Shown: in pieces, positions 32,620 through 43,848 of the stretch
How the letters are laid out: every line of letters begins with the position of its first letter
Position numbering within the stretch: position 1 is the stretch's first letter
Source: Takakia lepidozioides
Lineage: Eukaryota; Streptophyta; Takakiopsida; Takakiales; Takakiaceae
Direction: 5' to 3'
Length of the DNA stretch: 60,000 nt
NCBI GenBank assembly: GCA_030704615.1
Contig: CM060731.1
Location: forward strand, 24,616,001-24,676,000
Position numbers and translations under genes: made by a program
Notes under the pieces: generated by a model
Told to the model about the DNA's origin: nothing
The model's input: only the letters and a program-made list of their open reading frames with translations
Database searches by the model: none

Positions 32620-34020
32620 GTACACTAGCTACATCCGTTCACTTATTTGTCTCGGACAACCTCTTCATCTTTCAGATCTTGGGTTGATATGTGATTGTCT
32701 TCAGACATATTTATTTTCGGGATAGTGGACATTTCAATTCTTTCCCTCTTCTTTCCTCTTTGGTTTCATTGCTATGCATCTTGCAATGTAAGTTTGCAAC
32801 TCCATACATGATCAGTTTTGGCAGGTGGCTCGCATGGATTTGAACCGCTCATGCGACAAAGGGTACACCATCAGCACGAGACATGCCTGATGTCTTGGAG
32901 ATGGTGGTTGCCATCTAGAGGGGAGTGGGTGTATTGGCATGATACTAGCGGGTTGCGAACCAATAGTTGTGGACAAAGCTCGTTGGCACTTATCGATGGA
33001 ATTATTTGCATTAGTTGAACTTCGCAAATGTAAAGACACTTTCCAGCAGTTTGCCTTCAGGTCATAAGTTTTCTGGACGACAATCAATTGATTATTGAAG
33101 CCCCACTCCTTCTGCAAGCACCGCTCGAGGCAAAGTTCCATGTAGACGTCAGGAGATCCTTGGAGCTATACAGCCAAGCAGCAACCACCAAGGCCATTAA
33201 TTTGTTGGTGCATATTCACATCATTTAGGAGTTTTTGTGTCTCTAACAAGAACCCCTTGTCTGTCATAATCATACCTTGAGAAGTTCGGCATCAACATAA
33301 TTTGTTGCTAGCTACTAGTAGTGTCTAAGTTCCTGTTCCTGGGGATCCCATAGAGCAATACACCATGTCCAGTAGATAACAAATCACAGGAAGGCATATA
33401 ACCTGATCCACTGTTCGTCCTTCATATGTACAGTAGTTTGCGAAACATAACATTTGTGAGAGGATCATCAATTACCTCAAGTGCCTCAATTGATGCCAAC
33501 ACGAAGGACGAATGAGCAGGGTTCATAATAGGCAGTTCGATGGACTCTCGAGGCTCCATAATCTGTTCACTTAGCCCTCCAACAGCAGAGTAACTCACAT
33601 TCCTTGCATCCTCGCACGGGCCTTGAGAACTAAAGAATGTTCGAAGTACATGCTCGAGGGGATTATCAAACATGATCTGCAAGTTTCTGGTTATACCTCA
33701 ATCCCACCTCAATAACTCCTCAGACCACAGATCTCTCTAGCTACACATACTTGACTTCAGAACTAGGTCCTAAGTACCACCCAGTCAGGAATTCCCAATG
33801 AGACGTTTAAACCATAGTACGATGTCCGATGATTTGCATGCCAAATTTCCTGCCAGGAGTAGCAAAAAGGTGTGTAGATTCATCCGACACTACTGTAAAT
33901 ACATGGAGTGCCGTCAACTTTCTTCTATGGTAAATGACATGTGAGGTAGCGTTGGTTGTGGATGCACCAAGTGATTTTGGTCAAAGCACATCACGTGCTC
34001 CACACATGAGGAGAGTGGTA
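32620..34020. other. Intergenic; unassigned open frames
   Basis: On the minus strand 33682-33422 encodes an 86-residue frame ([20 protein letters not shown]..., [14 protein letters not shown]) with a protein-like composition, but I do not recognise the family. A tRNA-like GGTTCAAATCC word occurs at 32834-32844 (complement) without a full fold. Confidence 0.3.
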
Positions 34021-34024
34021 CTGA

Positions 34025-36960
34025 TCCAGCACAACAGTCTGGATATGTGCATCCCAATTACAATTGGAGGAGAACTCAACGCCCAAGTAAGTGTAGGAAG
34101 GGAGGACCGGGATCTCTTGGCTACCCCACTGCCACTTAAGATCACTTCCTCCCTCTCCTCCGTCGTTGAATGCTACCACTGCACATTTGCTGACATTAGC
34201 CTCTAGCCCCCAAAGATCAAAGTATGTCTTCACGCAATCAATCAACTCCTGGAGATTGGTTGGAGTCTCCCCTATGCCTGCGAAGTCATCCGCAAACATA
34301 AGGGCTGGTATGGTGGTATCACCCACCCTTAACCCAAATCCCTCACTTTCCACATCCTCGAGGAGTTGATTGATGAAAACATTGAAGAGCAGAGGGGATA
34401 GAGTACATTCTTGAGCTACACCTTGGTCTAAGTCAAAGAAGTTGGACTTCTGTCCGTTAACAGTAACTCAACTTTTGGTGTGAGCACACAAGTTGTGGAC
34501 AACTCTCCACATCTTTCCCTTGATCCCACAAGACCAGAGGCGGAACCATAGGCCATCTCTCCACACTGTGTCATAAGCCTTTTTGACATCCAGGAAAAAG
34601 ACATAAGTGGGTTTCCCTTCTTTTTTCCTTCCCTGGATAATCTGGCTTAGAGTGAAGATATGATCCACACAGCCCCTGTTTCGCCGAAAGCCAGCTTGGC
34701 CTTCGTGGAAACAACCTCTAGACTCCAGATCAACCTCGAGACGAGTACTTATAAATATGCAGAATGTCTTGCCAACAACATTGAGGAGCGTGATGCCACG
34801 GTAGTTCCCCGGTTCTTCTCTGTCACCCTTCTTGTATAGATTGACAACGACCCGCTGTCGCCAGCGAAAGGGGATCATTTCAGTCTTCCAGAGAAGGTTA
34901 AAGAGGAGAAGTAGGGCCTCTATCATGGGATCGCCACCGTGCTTGATAAGCTCGTTGACAATACCATCTGGTCCACCAGCTTTACCTCCATTTAAATGTT
35001 CAATTGCTTCCACAATCTCAGAAGAGCTAATGGGAGCATTATAAGCATTGAAATATACTCCAGTTCATCAGGGCTGTTTTGAATCATAGGAACAGTTTTT
35101 CCAACTGTGTCCCTCCATTCAGCAAAAGACCCCTCACTGTTAGACCTAGAAGTTCTGCCAATGATACTGTAGTGAGTTTCAAAGGTTTTGACAATGTCAA
35201 CCGATGAAGTCACCACTGCACCTTTAGTAGTCTTCAGCGCTTGTACTTGCTAACCGTTTTTCGGTTTGTACAAACGTTGAAGGGCCAACCAGAATATCTT
35301 GTCATTACCACCATGTAGGTTTGAGTTTATTTCACTGTATAACTTGTCCCAGTATAATTTTTTCTGAGACCTAACAAGCTGATTGATATCTTTACGGAGC
35401 TGGTAGTACCTCGCCCACAATTCTCTGTTGGTTTCCAAATTGCAGCACTGTTTATAGAGGGCTCGTCTCTCAGCTATCTTGAGTTTAATCTCATTAGTCC
35501 ACCAATTAACTGCTCTACCGCAGACAATTAGTTTCCTTCGAATGATCTTGTCAGCCACGGAGGAAACGAAACTCTCCCAAGAGTCCACTGCTCTTTCGAC
35601 TTCAGATCTTGCGTTAACAGAGCGTGACTGAAGTTCTTGGAGCGATTGGACAAAATGAGGGAGAGCCTCTTGCAAGGCCTGGACGTACTCAGTCTTGACC
35701 TCCTCATTGTGGAATTTTTCTATGCGCCACTTCCGAATCGAACGTTTCACAGATCTCTTGGTGGTGGGAAAACACCTTTTGATCTCAGTCCAAACCAGGA
35801 AGTGGTCAGAGCTACCAATATCAGTTCTGTCGATCAACACATCAGCACACTAGGGGAACAAAATTTTGTCCATTATGATATAGTCCACAATGGAACGTTC
35901 CCCAGTTTGGGGTTTCTCACGAGTCCACTGCACTTGGTCACCTCTTGTCCTGTTATTCAAGGTCAAAAGCTGAAGCTCTTTTGGACAGTTAATTAACCGT
36001 CTGCCATTAGAATTCAGCTCGTCCTCACCAAAAGGTCCAATGATATCGTCCTGATGGATCCCTTTGCCCACCCAGGCATTGAAGTCCCCCAATAGTACCA
36101 CCTGACCTTTGGCAAGGAACGAAGCATAATCCAGCTTCAAAACTTGTGAGGCCTTGTCTGCGTCAGCACTAAGGGTCCCCTCTGTGGGCATGTAAACACA
36201 ACCAACAAAGAGGTCCAGTAGAGTACTCATGCCGCCCTTCAAATTCAGTTTTAGCCAGATATTATGCTCGTACCTCAAACCCTTGTTGATAATTTCACAA
36301 TTGTCAAACAAGAAATCACGGACGAACTTCTTTGAGATTGAATTGATGCGGGACTCTATTAGAAGCACTTTTGGTCATTGCAACCTTCAATGTACCCTTG
36401 TTATCAAGTCTCGAGATGGTACCATTAGCCATGAAATCCAAGCCTAAGCTAGAGCATGTAGTTATAAAGGACACATCGTCCATCCTGGGATTCACCCCAA
36501 AAACTACACATGAAGCCCTAGATTTGGCATAAGTAACCAATTCCCAGGGATCACCCTGAGGAGTGTTGATGTTGATAGGAGCTAAATTTTTGATTGTTTT
36601 CGCAGGCCATAAGTTTAAGCACAGGAACCAACCCGAGCCCAAGTGTCGAGTATGCTAGACAGAGCATACGACTGCCCAATTTGGGCGGAGGGGCTGCCCC
36701 CAAGTAGGAGTCCGCTTGTTACCATTCAGAGATCACACTCCAGGGAGTTGCAGGGAATGGCCCGTGTAGGCATATTCTAAAGAGGGAAAGGCCCCAAGCT
36801 TTCCAACTAAATCCAATGCACTACCTTACCTGAAGCAAAGCGCTTAAGGTCGAAACAAACAAGGACACGAGGTCACAAGGCCGGCATTTAGTCACAGAGA
36901 CATTAATGTACTCCCGTTTCAAGTCCACCCAATGTCAATAGGCTTCCTAGAGGACAGGGA
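34025..36960 (-). mobile_element. LINE copy 4 (family A), 3'-truncated, keeps the RT core
   Basis: Order on the minus strand: 5' leader (36960-36640), N-terminal segment (36642-36330), endonuclease C-terminal half (36320-35850; VVLLGDFNAWVGKG), linker (35840-35250) and RT (35013-34030). The RT has KKGDREEPGNYRGITLL, QAGFRRNRGCVDHIFTL, motif A FFLDVKKAYDTVW and motif C ALMFADD. An internal deletion near 36325 joins the N-terminal segment to mid-endonuclease, removing LRLGTLN...GQETWE. Homology stops at about 34025, so the zinc-knuckle and 3' tail are absent. Two to three frame breaks occur (for example at 35230, and around 34440-34360). The 5' end abuts a (TC)n tract on the minus strand (36968-37021). 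Confidence 0.88.
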
Positions 36961-36964
36961 GAAA

Positions 36965-36967
<3 letters not shown>

Positions 36968-37021
<54 letters not shown>
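36968..37021. repeat. (GA)n/(TC)n microsatellite, ~54 bp
   Basis: Pure dinucleotide tract between the 3' end of a second LINE family (37022 upward) and the 5' end of LINE copy 4. Confidence 0.95.
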
Positions 37022-37024
<3 letters not shown>

Positions 37025-37374
37025 AATGAAATGGAATGGACTTTATAACGTCTGCAGAAAACTCAAAGAGCTTATGGGAGAAAATGGAAAAAAACATGAG
37101 AGAGGAAACAAAACCAGAGCCAAAAAACAGCCCAAAAGCAACTACTGCTCAAGGGATTGTCTAAGGGTCAAGGCCTCGTGCAGGTAAGCTGCCAAGCATT
37201 TGTGATCCTCATAGTGGAAGACTTCAGTGAGAGATTGAGTTCCGCGGAATAGACAGTGGAATCTCCCACGGATCTTGTAATACAGAGGGCAATAGAAGAA
37301 GTGTTCTTCAGTTTCAATTTCCTGATTACGCCCCGTGCAAGCTGGGCATAGGCGGTCCTCCCGTTGCAGGTTTA
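37022..37374 (-). mobile_element. LINE family B 3' end (zinc-knuckle) in the TC tract
   Basis: The minus strand encodes LNLQREDRLCPACTG...EEHFFYCPLYYKIRG then HEALTLRQSLEQ and a stop (about 37374-37140). This is the C-terminal CxxC...H...C region of a different LINE. The 3' UTR ends GACGTTATAAAGTCCATTCC ... ATTTCAT and runs straight into the (TC)n tract at 37021. It is strongly 5'-truncated. An identical tail type recurs at 37386-37431. Confidence 0.75.
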
Positions 37375-37385
37375 GGGAGAGAGAA

Positions 37386-37450
37386 AATGACCTGAAATGG
37401 TACTTTATAACGTCCGCGGAGGCTCAGAGTTGAGAGAGAGAGAGAGAGAG
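37386..37450 (-). repeat. Second LINE family B tail remnant plus (GA)n
   Basis: The complement of 37431-37386 reads AACTCTGAGCCTCCGCGG then ACGTTATAAAGTACCATTTC and TTTTCTCTCTCC, i.e. a short family B tail. Upstream on the minus strand is a (TC)9 or so tract (37434-37450). It shows a second hit into the same microsatellite region. Confidence 0.65.
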
Positions 37451-38050
37451 ATGAGAGCCTCTTCCACTCCAAGCTTTCGGAAATAATGAACAACCTAACT
37501 ATGTGGCGTCAATTTGTCCACTTTTGATTTTCCTTTGTTGAGGATGGGTGCTACGATTGTTCTGATTGTGGTGAGGTGCAAAGAGCGAAGAGAAGAAAGA
37601 ATAGCACTATCTGGGAGTTTGAGGTTCTTCTTCAGGGTCTTTAGGGTCTGGTTGTTTGTTTCTCCCTTGGCACCTAAGGTGATATTAGTTGTCCTCCGCA
37701 TACATATCCACCACACCATAAAGAGAAGAAAGCTCTTTGAACTTACTTGAAGCATCTTGTATTTCCGAGGGTGCAGCATCCTTCAAACTCAGGATGGACA
37801 CGGTTGCCTTACCAAATGTGTCAGCTCTGCTGCTGCCTCTTCCTGTCCACCCAACCATGACACGTACCATGAAAAACTCACTTGACATTTATATCCCACT
37901 GTTCTTATTGAGTAAACCAGAAACAATAGACATCATGTAGCCAAGTGCTACGCGATGAACAGCTGTAGATTCTAACAAGCGAGGACTGGGATAAAAACAG
38001 AGATAAGAATGCGTACGTTGCCAATTTATCTCGAGTTTCTTTGGCTATCA
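37451..38050. other. Unassigned; possible minus-strand gene remnant
   Basis: On the minus strand there are protein-like stretches (about 37888-37690, MVGWTGRGSSRADTFGKATV and EIQDASSKFKELSSLYG; about 37690-37500) that are not contiguous. I do not recognise a family. They could be exons of a decayed gene. Confidence 0.25.
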
Positions 38051-38310
38051 TGCGTTATACCTCTGTAGGTATACTAAACAGGGCAACTACCTCATAACAA
38101 TACCTCAACCTGCATATAGGCTGATTTGACCAAGTTTCTTTGTAAGTCAAGCGCTATACCTCTGGTGGTATACTAAACAGGGCTACTGTCTCATGACGAT
38201 ACCTCCGCATAAATATAGATTAATTTGGCCAACTTTTCTTGTAAAATGAAATACTATACCTCTGTAGATATATCAAACAGGGCTACAACCTAATGACGAT
38301 ACCTCTACTA
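38050..38310. repeat. Tandem repeat, ~98-bp unit, inverted copy of 29005-29390
   Basis: Three units with CGCTATACCTCTGTAGGTAT and AACAGGGCTAC..CCTCATGACGATACC words at a ~98-bp period. It lies directly against the inner edge of the terminal repeat at 38320. Confidence 0.8.
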
Positions 38311-38319
38311 GTATATCTC

Positions 38320-38755
38320 TCTCTCTCATCTCTCTCCTTCAGGCTACGTGACTCATCTCGTGACTTAGGCCTTACGACAAGCAAAGGATGGACGGGTAGC
38401 AGGAATAGACGGGCAACATGTATATTCAGCTTATACTCTCGTATGTATATGTGTATACGATGCATATACATATACATATATATGATAATATAATATATAT
38501 TATATACAAAAATAAGTTAAAAATTATAGATTACAATTCAATTGAATTGTAGTCAGCAATTCAATTGAATTGCGAATTGAATTGTTGACTGCAATTCAAT
38601 TGAATTACGAGTTGACAATTCAATTGAATTGCCAATTCGCAATTCAATTGAATCGTGTGCCGACAATTCAATTGAATTGCAAATTAGGGTTAGTTCAATT
38701 GAATTGCCCTTGCAATTCAGTTGAATTGCGCACTGATCAAGTGAATTCCTGCTGG
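38320..38755 (-). repeat. Terminal repeat of element III (right end)
   Basis: Inverted counterpart of 25527-25925: TC-rich, CGTGACTCATCTCGTGACTT, CCGTC..GGACGGG, AT-rich DNA and then a run of CAATTCAATTGAATTG palindromes. The outermost ~70 bp (TAGGGAATTCC...ATGCATCGC) are lost; the repeat ends GATCAAGTGAATTCC at about 38748. The PhzF-like gene begins within 100 bp. Confidence 0.7.
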
Positions 38756-38814
38756 ATTCTCAAGCAAGAAGATCCAGCTTCACTGCTGTTAACTATTTCA
38801 AGGCTTCTTTCTGT

Positions 38815-41588
38815 TTGCTGAAGTTGTCAAGGTGTGTGGATTGTTGCTCCGCAGGTATTGAAGCCAGAATTCAGTGCAGCCAGAAATGGCCCGGCTGGCT
38901 GCCTCCAGCATGGGGATTCTCGAAAACCCAGTTTCTACAAGATTCAGCAGCTTCCTCTGTTTGGCGCCATTCTTGTGCTCAGTTGCACCGTTCTGGCAAT
39001 TGTCAAGCTGTGGATGCATTATTGTCTGCTGTGTTTGCTCCTCAGCGACTAGGCAGGGCCCGGAATTTTTCCCCAGCTGGGTTGAGGAGATCAGTGCCCT
39101 TCTTGATGCCATCTAAGATGTCGTCGCAGAGGGCCTGCGTGTCTGCCGCGGATTCGGCATCGTCAGCAGCGTCGGTGGAGGATGAACAGGCTGAGATCTC
39201 GGAAGGGACCAAGGATATATCGCCCGAGGGATTGACCAGAGAGCGCGTGATGCAGGAGGTGATGCAACGGCTCACAGAGGAGAACCTGGAGGAGGCTGCC
39301 CACAAGTACAATACTGAAGAGGAGCTCTTTGCGGAAATTGATTATGCGCAGGTCTCCTCATCCTTTACAGTTTCTTGCTGTTCTTCATACCCTGTACACT
39401 AACGATGCCTTAGTGCGACGTTGAAATGATGTTTTGACAGGCTCTCTTGATCCGGATAAGCAGGAAATAAGTCAAGTGTCTGATGGTTTCTAGTCAGGGG
39501 TTTAGGCGCAAGGGTTTATGTTTATTGTAAGCATATATTTCTTGTATTCCCTCTCTCTGTCTCTGTCTCTCTCCCCCTCTCCCCCCCCTACACACCGAGA
39601 GACGACTGGACCGATCCAAACTAATTACAATTATGGCATTTCTTCCTATGAGTCGGTCGCCGGGTGGTCTCTTCAATAGTAGCACTGCTCTGGCTGCCCT
39701 TCGGCCCCTCTTTGATGATCTTGCTCTTTTGTTCTGATCCAAGCAACTGGAATGTAGCGTTCACAGATCGCCCATTCTCTGGCAATCCAGCTGCAGTGTG
39801 TTATCTCCCATATGAAAAGGATGATGCCTGGCTGCAACTCATTGCCCGTGAATTTAATCTGTCCGAGACTGCATTTCTGGTAAAGAGACGTTCTACACTG
39901 AAAGAAGGCAAAGGCAATTCATTGCCGGAGGTGGATGAAAGTGGTAAGCGTCTGAAAGCTGTGAAGAAGAACATGGCTGGCACCTGTGGAAAATGAGTTT
40001 AACCTATGCTGGTTCACCCCTACTGTTGAGGTATGCTCCCATGCTTACACACACCCACATGCATCTTTGGCATGTCCTAGCACATACCCTTTGCAGTGAG
40101 AGCCGGTTCAACTAATTTCCAATGCTGTCTGATGGGGTTCCCTTCCTCTTTGTTGCGTTGCACTTCTAGAGTGTGTTGGTTATTTATCTCTATATCGGGA
40201 GTTGAGGTGGGAGAAACTGTATTAGAGAGGGTATACTTGTGTGTAGAAGGATAGTGACTGAGGAGTATGACGGTCCGCAGGTGGATCTTTGTGGGCATGC
40301 CACTATTGTGTCTGCCCATCTGCTGTTTGTATCTGGCATTGTGGAGGGGGACACAGCACTGTTTCACACAAGATCAGGAGTGCTCAAAGCCACCAAGGTT
40401 TCTGGCTACGAAGAGGATGAGGAGCCACCTTCAGAGGTGGAAGAGAAGCCACTTAAGAGATAGCGGCCAGCAGGCAAAGGTGTTGTTGAGTTGACTTCCC
40501 GCTGGTGCCTGCCTTGGCCTGCAGTGATGCTTCTCATCTCTCTGATGCTCTTGGAGGTATTACAGTTACATGGATTGGACAAAGCAGCTTGGGTGACTAC
40601 CTGGTACTCCCTTTCATCTTTAGATCTCTAACACAAACACAGACTAATACTTAAGTCATGCACACAAGCAACAGTGGGGGGATGCTTGCATGTGCAGGGA
40701 GAGTTAACTATGGGAAAAGAATGGTCAAACCCCTTATCCCCTGTCTGCTTTCTACCTTGGCAGTTTGAGGATGATAGAAATGAGCTGCTATCTTGGCAAA
40801 TAGTGGATGCTTTTATGTGGTTGTGCTTTTCTTTGCATCCGGTGTTGCAGCATTGAATACATATAGATAGAGATTAAAGGTACAGGTGCAAAATCTGTCC
40901 ATTGCCTCTAACCCATTTTCACTTGTGGACATGCAAAGGTGGAAGTACCTTCAAATGAAGATGTGGAAAGTGTAAAGCCTCAATTAGACAAAATGCTGGA
41001 TCTCAGTGGTCGGGGGGGTGTCATTGTGACGGCACGCGCAGCTGAAGATAGTGAATATGACTTCGTGTCACGTTTCTTTTGCCCCAAAAGTGGAATATCT
41101 GAGGTATGCAAAGCATTGATGGCTGTCGTGTTTGTGGAAGTCTTCACTTAAGTGTGATGTGGTGTTGGTGTCCTTGATGACATGCTGTTTGATTGGAACG
41201 AAACTATTTTCTTTCCTTTTTGCAGTTCGGGTGGTCTGGTCGTGCAGAAGGGTATGGCATTCTTGGCTAGTTAATAAAGTATTCTGTGAGCAACATTAAA
41301 TTGTTGTCTTGTCCAAGTAATAGCAGATGAGTGGGATGTTTACATGACTTTTTAAGAACATCATATTTGAGAAAACAAGAATCTGTGTATATGAATGTGC
41401 GTTACCAGGATCCAGCCACAGGGAGTGCTCATTGCACATTGGCAGGGAAATTGCGGAAGCGGTACTGGTCAGTAGTGCAAGCATTTTTATCTGGAGTTGT
41501 ATGTAGGGGCAAGTGTGTGGTGATGGAACATATGCAGGATCTGGATGGGTGCAGAGGACAAGATACAGCCCGTAAACAAGAGTTATGA
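38815..41588 (+). CDS. PhzF-family (phenazine biosynthesis-like) protein, possibly a pseudogene
   Basis: PhzF-fold isomerase/epimerase-like protein; cellular substrate unknown. Exons seen: 39758-39879 (FTDRPFSGNPAAVCYLPY, EFNLSETAFL), ~39980-40031 (EFNLCWFTPTVE), 40281 to about 40602 (VDLCGHATIVSAHLLFVSG, FHTRSGVLKA, later ITVTWIG), 40939-41103 (GRGGVIVTARAAEDSEYDFV, SRFFCPKSGISE) and 41409-41588 (DPATGSAHCTLA). These match the family in order, and several join in phase. Problems: a stop and frame change at about 40462 before DFPLVPALACSDASHLSDAL, and an unclear junction near 39980. An upstream open exon (38815-39351) with a Ser/Arg-rich, plastid-transit-like start and an acidic EEELFAEIDYAQ end may be exon 1, but its phase does not fit the acceptor at 39757. 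Either the copy is decayed or some introns are misread. Confidence 0.7.
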
Positions 41589-41658
41589 GACTGATTTGAG
41601 GGCTAGTATTACCTGGCAGTCATTGGAAGGATCTTTTTAAAGGAGCAGGGCAGACACC

Positions 41659-41750
41659 ATGGGAGTAACACGGAAGCTGCAAGAGAGATTGACAGAGTTT
41701 TGAAGAAAGTGCAAGAAGGGGTTGATGGTTTTGACTGCATCTGGAACAAG
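41659..41750 (+). pseudogene. First exon of a NOT3 (CCR4-NOT subunit) homologue, frameshifted
   Basis: Starting ATGGGAGTAACACGGAAGC it reads MGVTRKLQ and then, after a 1-nt loss, EIDRVLKKVQEGVDGFDCIW-NK followed by a GTTTGC donor at 41751. Plant NOT3 proteins begin MGxxRKLQGEIDRVLKKVQEGV. NOT3 is a scaffold subunit of the CCR4-NOT deadenylase complex. No second exon is seen, because a LINE family A fragment follows within 120 bp. It is a gene fragment, or a gene broken by the LINE with a possible sequencing error in the CAAGAGAG stretch. Confidence 0.75.
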
Positions 41751-41864
41751 GTTTGCTGGCCCCCTCTGCATTCTCCCGTGTCTCTCTCTTCGTCAAGACA
41801 GAATTAAGGGTCCCTCTACTCTCCCTCTCGTGGGTGTGCAGGCGTGGGCAGATTTGCAATGGGC

Positions 41865-42175
41865 CCGGTTCATCGATTCATCGACACAACTGAAATTGGT
41901 ACCTTTGACCACTTTCTGGTTTGGACTGAGATCAAAAGGTGTTTTCCCAACACCACGAGACCTGTGAAACGTTCGATTCGGACGTGGCGCATAGAGAGCT
42001 TCCAAAATGAAGAGGTCAAGGTTGAGTATGTCCAGGCCTTGCAAGAGGCTCTCCCTCATTTGTCCACTCACTCCAAGACCTTCAATCTCGCTCTGGCAAT
42101 GCAAGAAACGAAGTCGAAAGAGTATCGAAAGACTAGTGGATTCTTGGGAGAGCTTCGTCTTCTCTGTGGCTGAGG
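41865..42175 (+). mobile_element. LINE family A fragment (linker region), plus strand
   Basis: DTTEIGTFDHFLVWTEIKRC and RPVKRSIRTWRIESFQNEEV match the linker between endonuclease and RT of the other family A copies. Both ends are missing, and the reading frame is lost near 42110. It follows a CT-rich stretch (41770-41830). Confidence 0.85.
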
Positions 42176-42176
42176 A

Positions 42177-43848
42177 TTGAAATCTGATGTCTTTTGGGCA
42201 TTCAGAACGATGCTTGAATGCAATTATGTTCACATGTGTTGGATAATTGACTTGAATATCGGAGTCCAGCATTTGGCATTTGAGGCGAATGGACAGCACT
42301 GTGTATGGGCCTTGCATCGTAACCTATCAAGTGGTGTCTCTTCCTTTGTGAATAAAGACGTTTTTTCAGTGGTCGTGGATTTGGTAAAGGAGGAGTGTGG
42401 ATGTACCGCTCCTTTGATTCCTGACCCGATTTATTTTTCTGATTGGAAACTTCCAATCCATGTATTGTATTTGTAAGCTGTGGTTTCGATGTTTTGTAGT
42501 AGGGAGTGGTGACTAAAGGTTTCATCACAATTTGGCTGAAGCCATATTGTGGGAAACAATCCCTAGTGCATCCATGTTGCCATGGGCTGGAAAGTGGGTC
42601 TCCAGCTCTCGAACCAAACCCTTTGCAGCTCCTAAATTGGTGCTAGTGTTGGGGACTGTCGAAGACGAGCGATGGTGCTTTCATGAAATCAAAGTTACGC
42701 CGAATGCATTGATCAGTGGAAAGCAGCCCGTGTGTGTTATAATTTTGATGCGTAGTCTCTGTGGTTCCTGTGGAGGTTGGGTAGGTGAGCGTGCATATTC
42801 CAAATATTCTTAAGATGCCTTCGGAATATTTGATAGCGTAACGAAAATTGAGAAACTAAAACATTTGCGAAACTATTTTTCACTGCTCACATAGGCCCTC
42901 ACAGCAACACTTACGAAACAAGCAACCCCTATAGATGATAAACATAGGCGTGGTATTTCCTCACGCAATACTCACCCGATACTAGGCCCTTTCCATGATA
43001 GACTTGAGAAAAGGGCGCTCAGACTCCAAGAGACTTTAAAGGTTGTCACGGCCCATGGATAATTTATCGAGTCGAAACACTTGCTCCCGGAATTACTAGT
43101 TAATTTTAATTTCTCCTCTTTTATCTTTTCTACACCTTAATATAATGATTTAGGGTCTCAATCCCTTTAGTGAAAAAACAATTAATAAAAAAATGAAAAA
43201 TTCTCAATGCGAAATTGAAAGATAGATTAGATAGTTTATCGTTTTGGTGCAACTGTACCTTATAAATGCACCTTATAAATGCACCGTGTCTCAAAACATG
43301 TAACTCCTATGACCGCAATCTACAAACATACAACCCCCATGACCGTGGGTTGTGCTCACAAGAGGATACCAACCCCTGTTCATGTGTTATGGTGTAGGGC
43401 GGAAAACTTGGTGGTGCATGTTTTCAACGATAAGCCTCTCAGTGAGGCTCCATGATCACTTGCAATGAACTTCCAGTTTTGAAAACCTCTTTGTTTTCAT
43501 GATCTTGGCAAGTTTTGTTTATTTTGTTGTGATGTGGATCCTAACTACTTAGCTAAGTTGTGTTTGTTGTTGTATGGCGTGTTTTGTGTATGTGTGCATG
43601 TCACTAGTGCTGCAATGGGCAATTTCACGGGTTCAATCCAGTGTTTGTCTGTGAATGTGGTGTACTTGAATGAGGGGTGTTCTAGTCTGTCCTACAGTTC
43701 CTGTTCCTGGTTGAATCTTCACTATGCCCTCTATTTCAGTTCTGCAAGGTTGTAAATTCCCCCAAAATCATACAATTCATTACTGGTAATAGCCATTTCA
43801 TTACCGAAACCATATCATTTCGTCCAAGTAACCACAGCTACAATTTAA
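42177..43848. other. Unassigned DNA; two open frames of unknown nature
   Basis: 42177-42473 is an open frame (SDVFWAFRTMLECNYVHMCW..., EECGCTAPLIPDPIYFSDW) with protein-like composition but no recognised family. The rest, to 43848, is AT-rich and looks non-coding. A short frame at 43534-43755 is hydrophobic and probably spurious. Confidence 0.3.

Noticed and set aside
32826-32885. Possible tRNA-like unit on the minus strand (GGTTCAAATCC)
   Set aside because: The T-stem does not pair next to the loop; the pairing seen (TCGCATG/CATGCGA) does not fit a cloverleaf.
36903-37097. Minus-strand frame with a long Ser-Leu repeat
   Set aside because: Translation of the TC microsatellite only.
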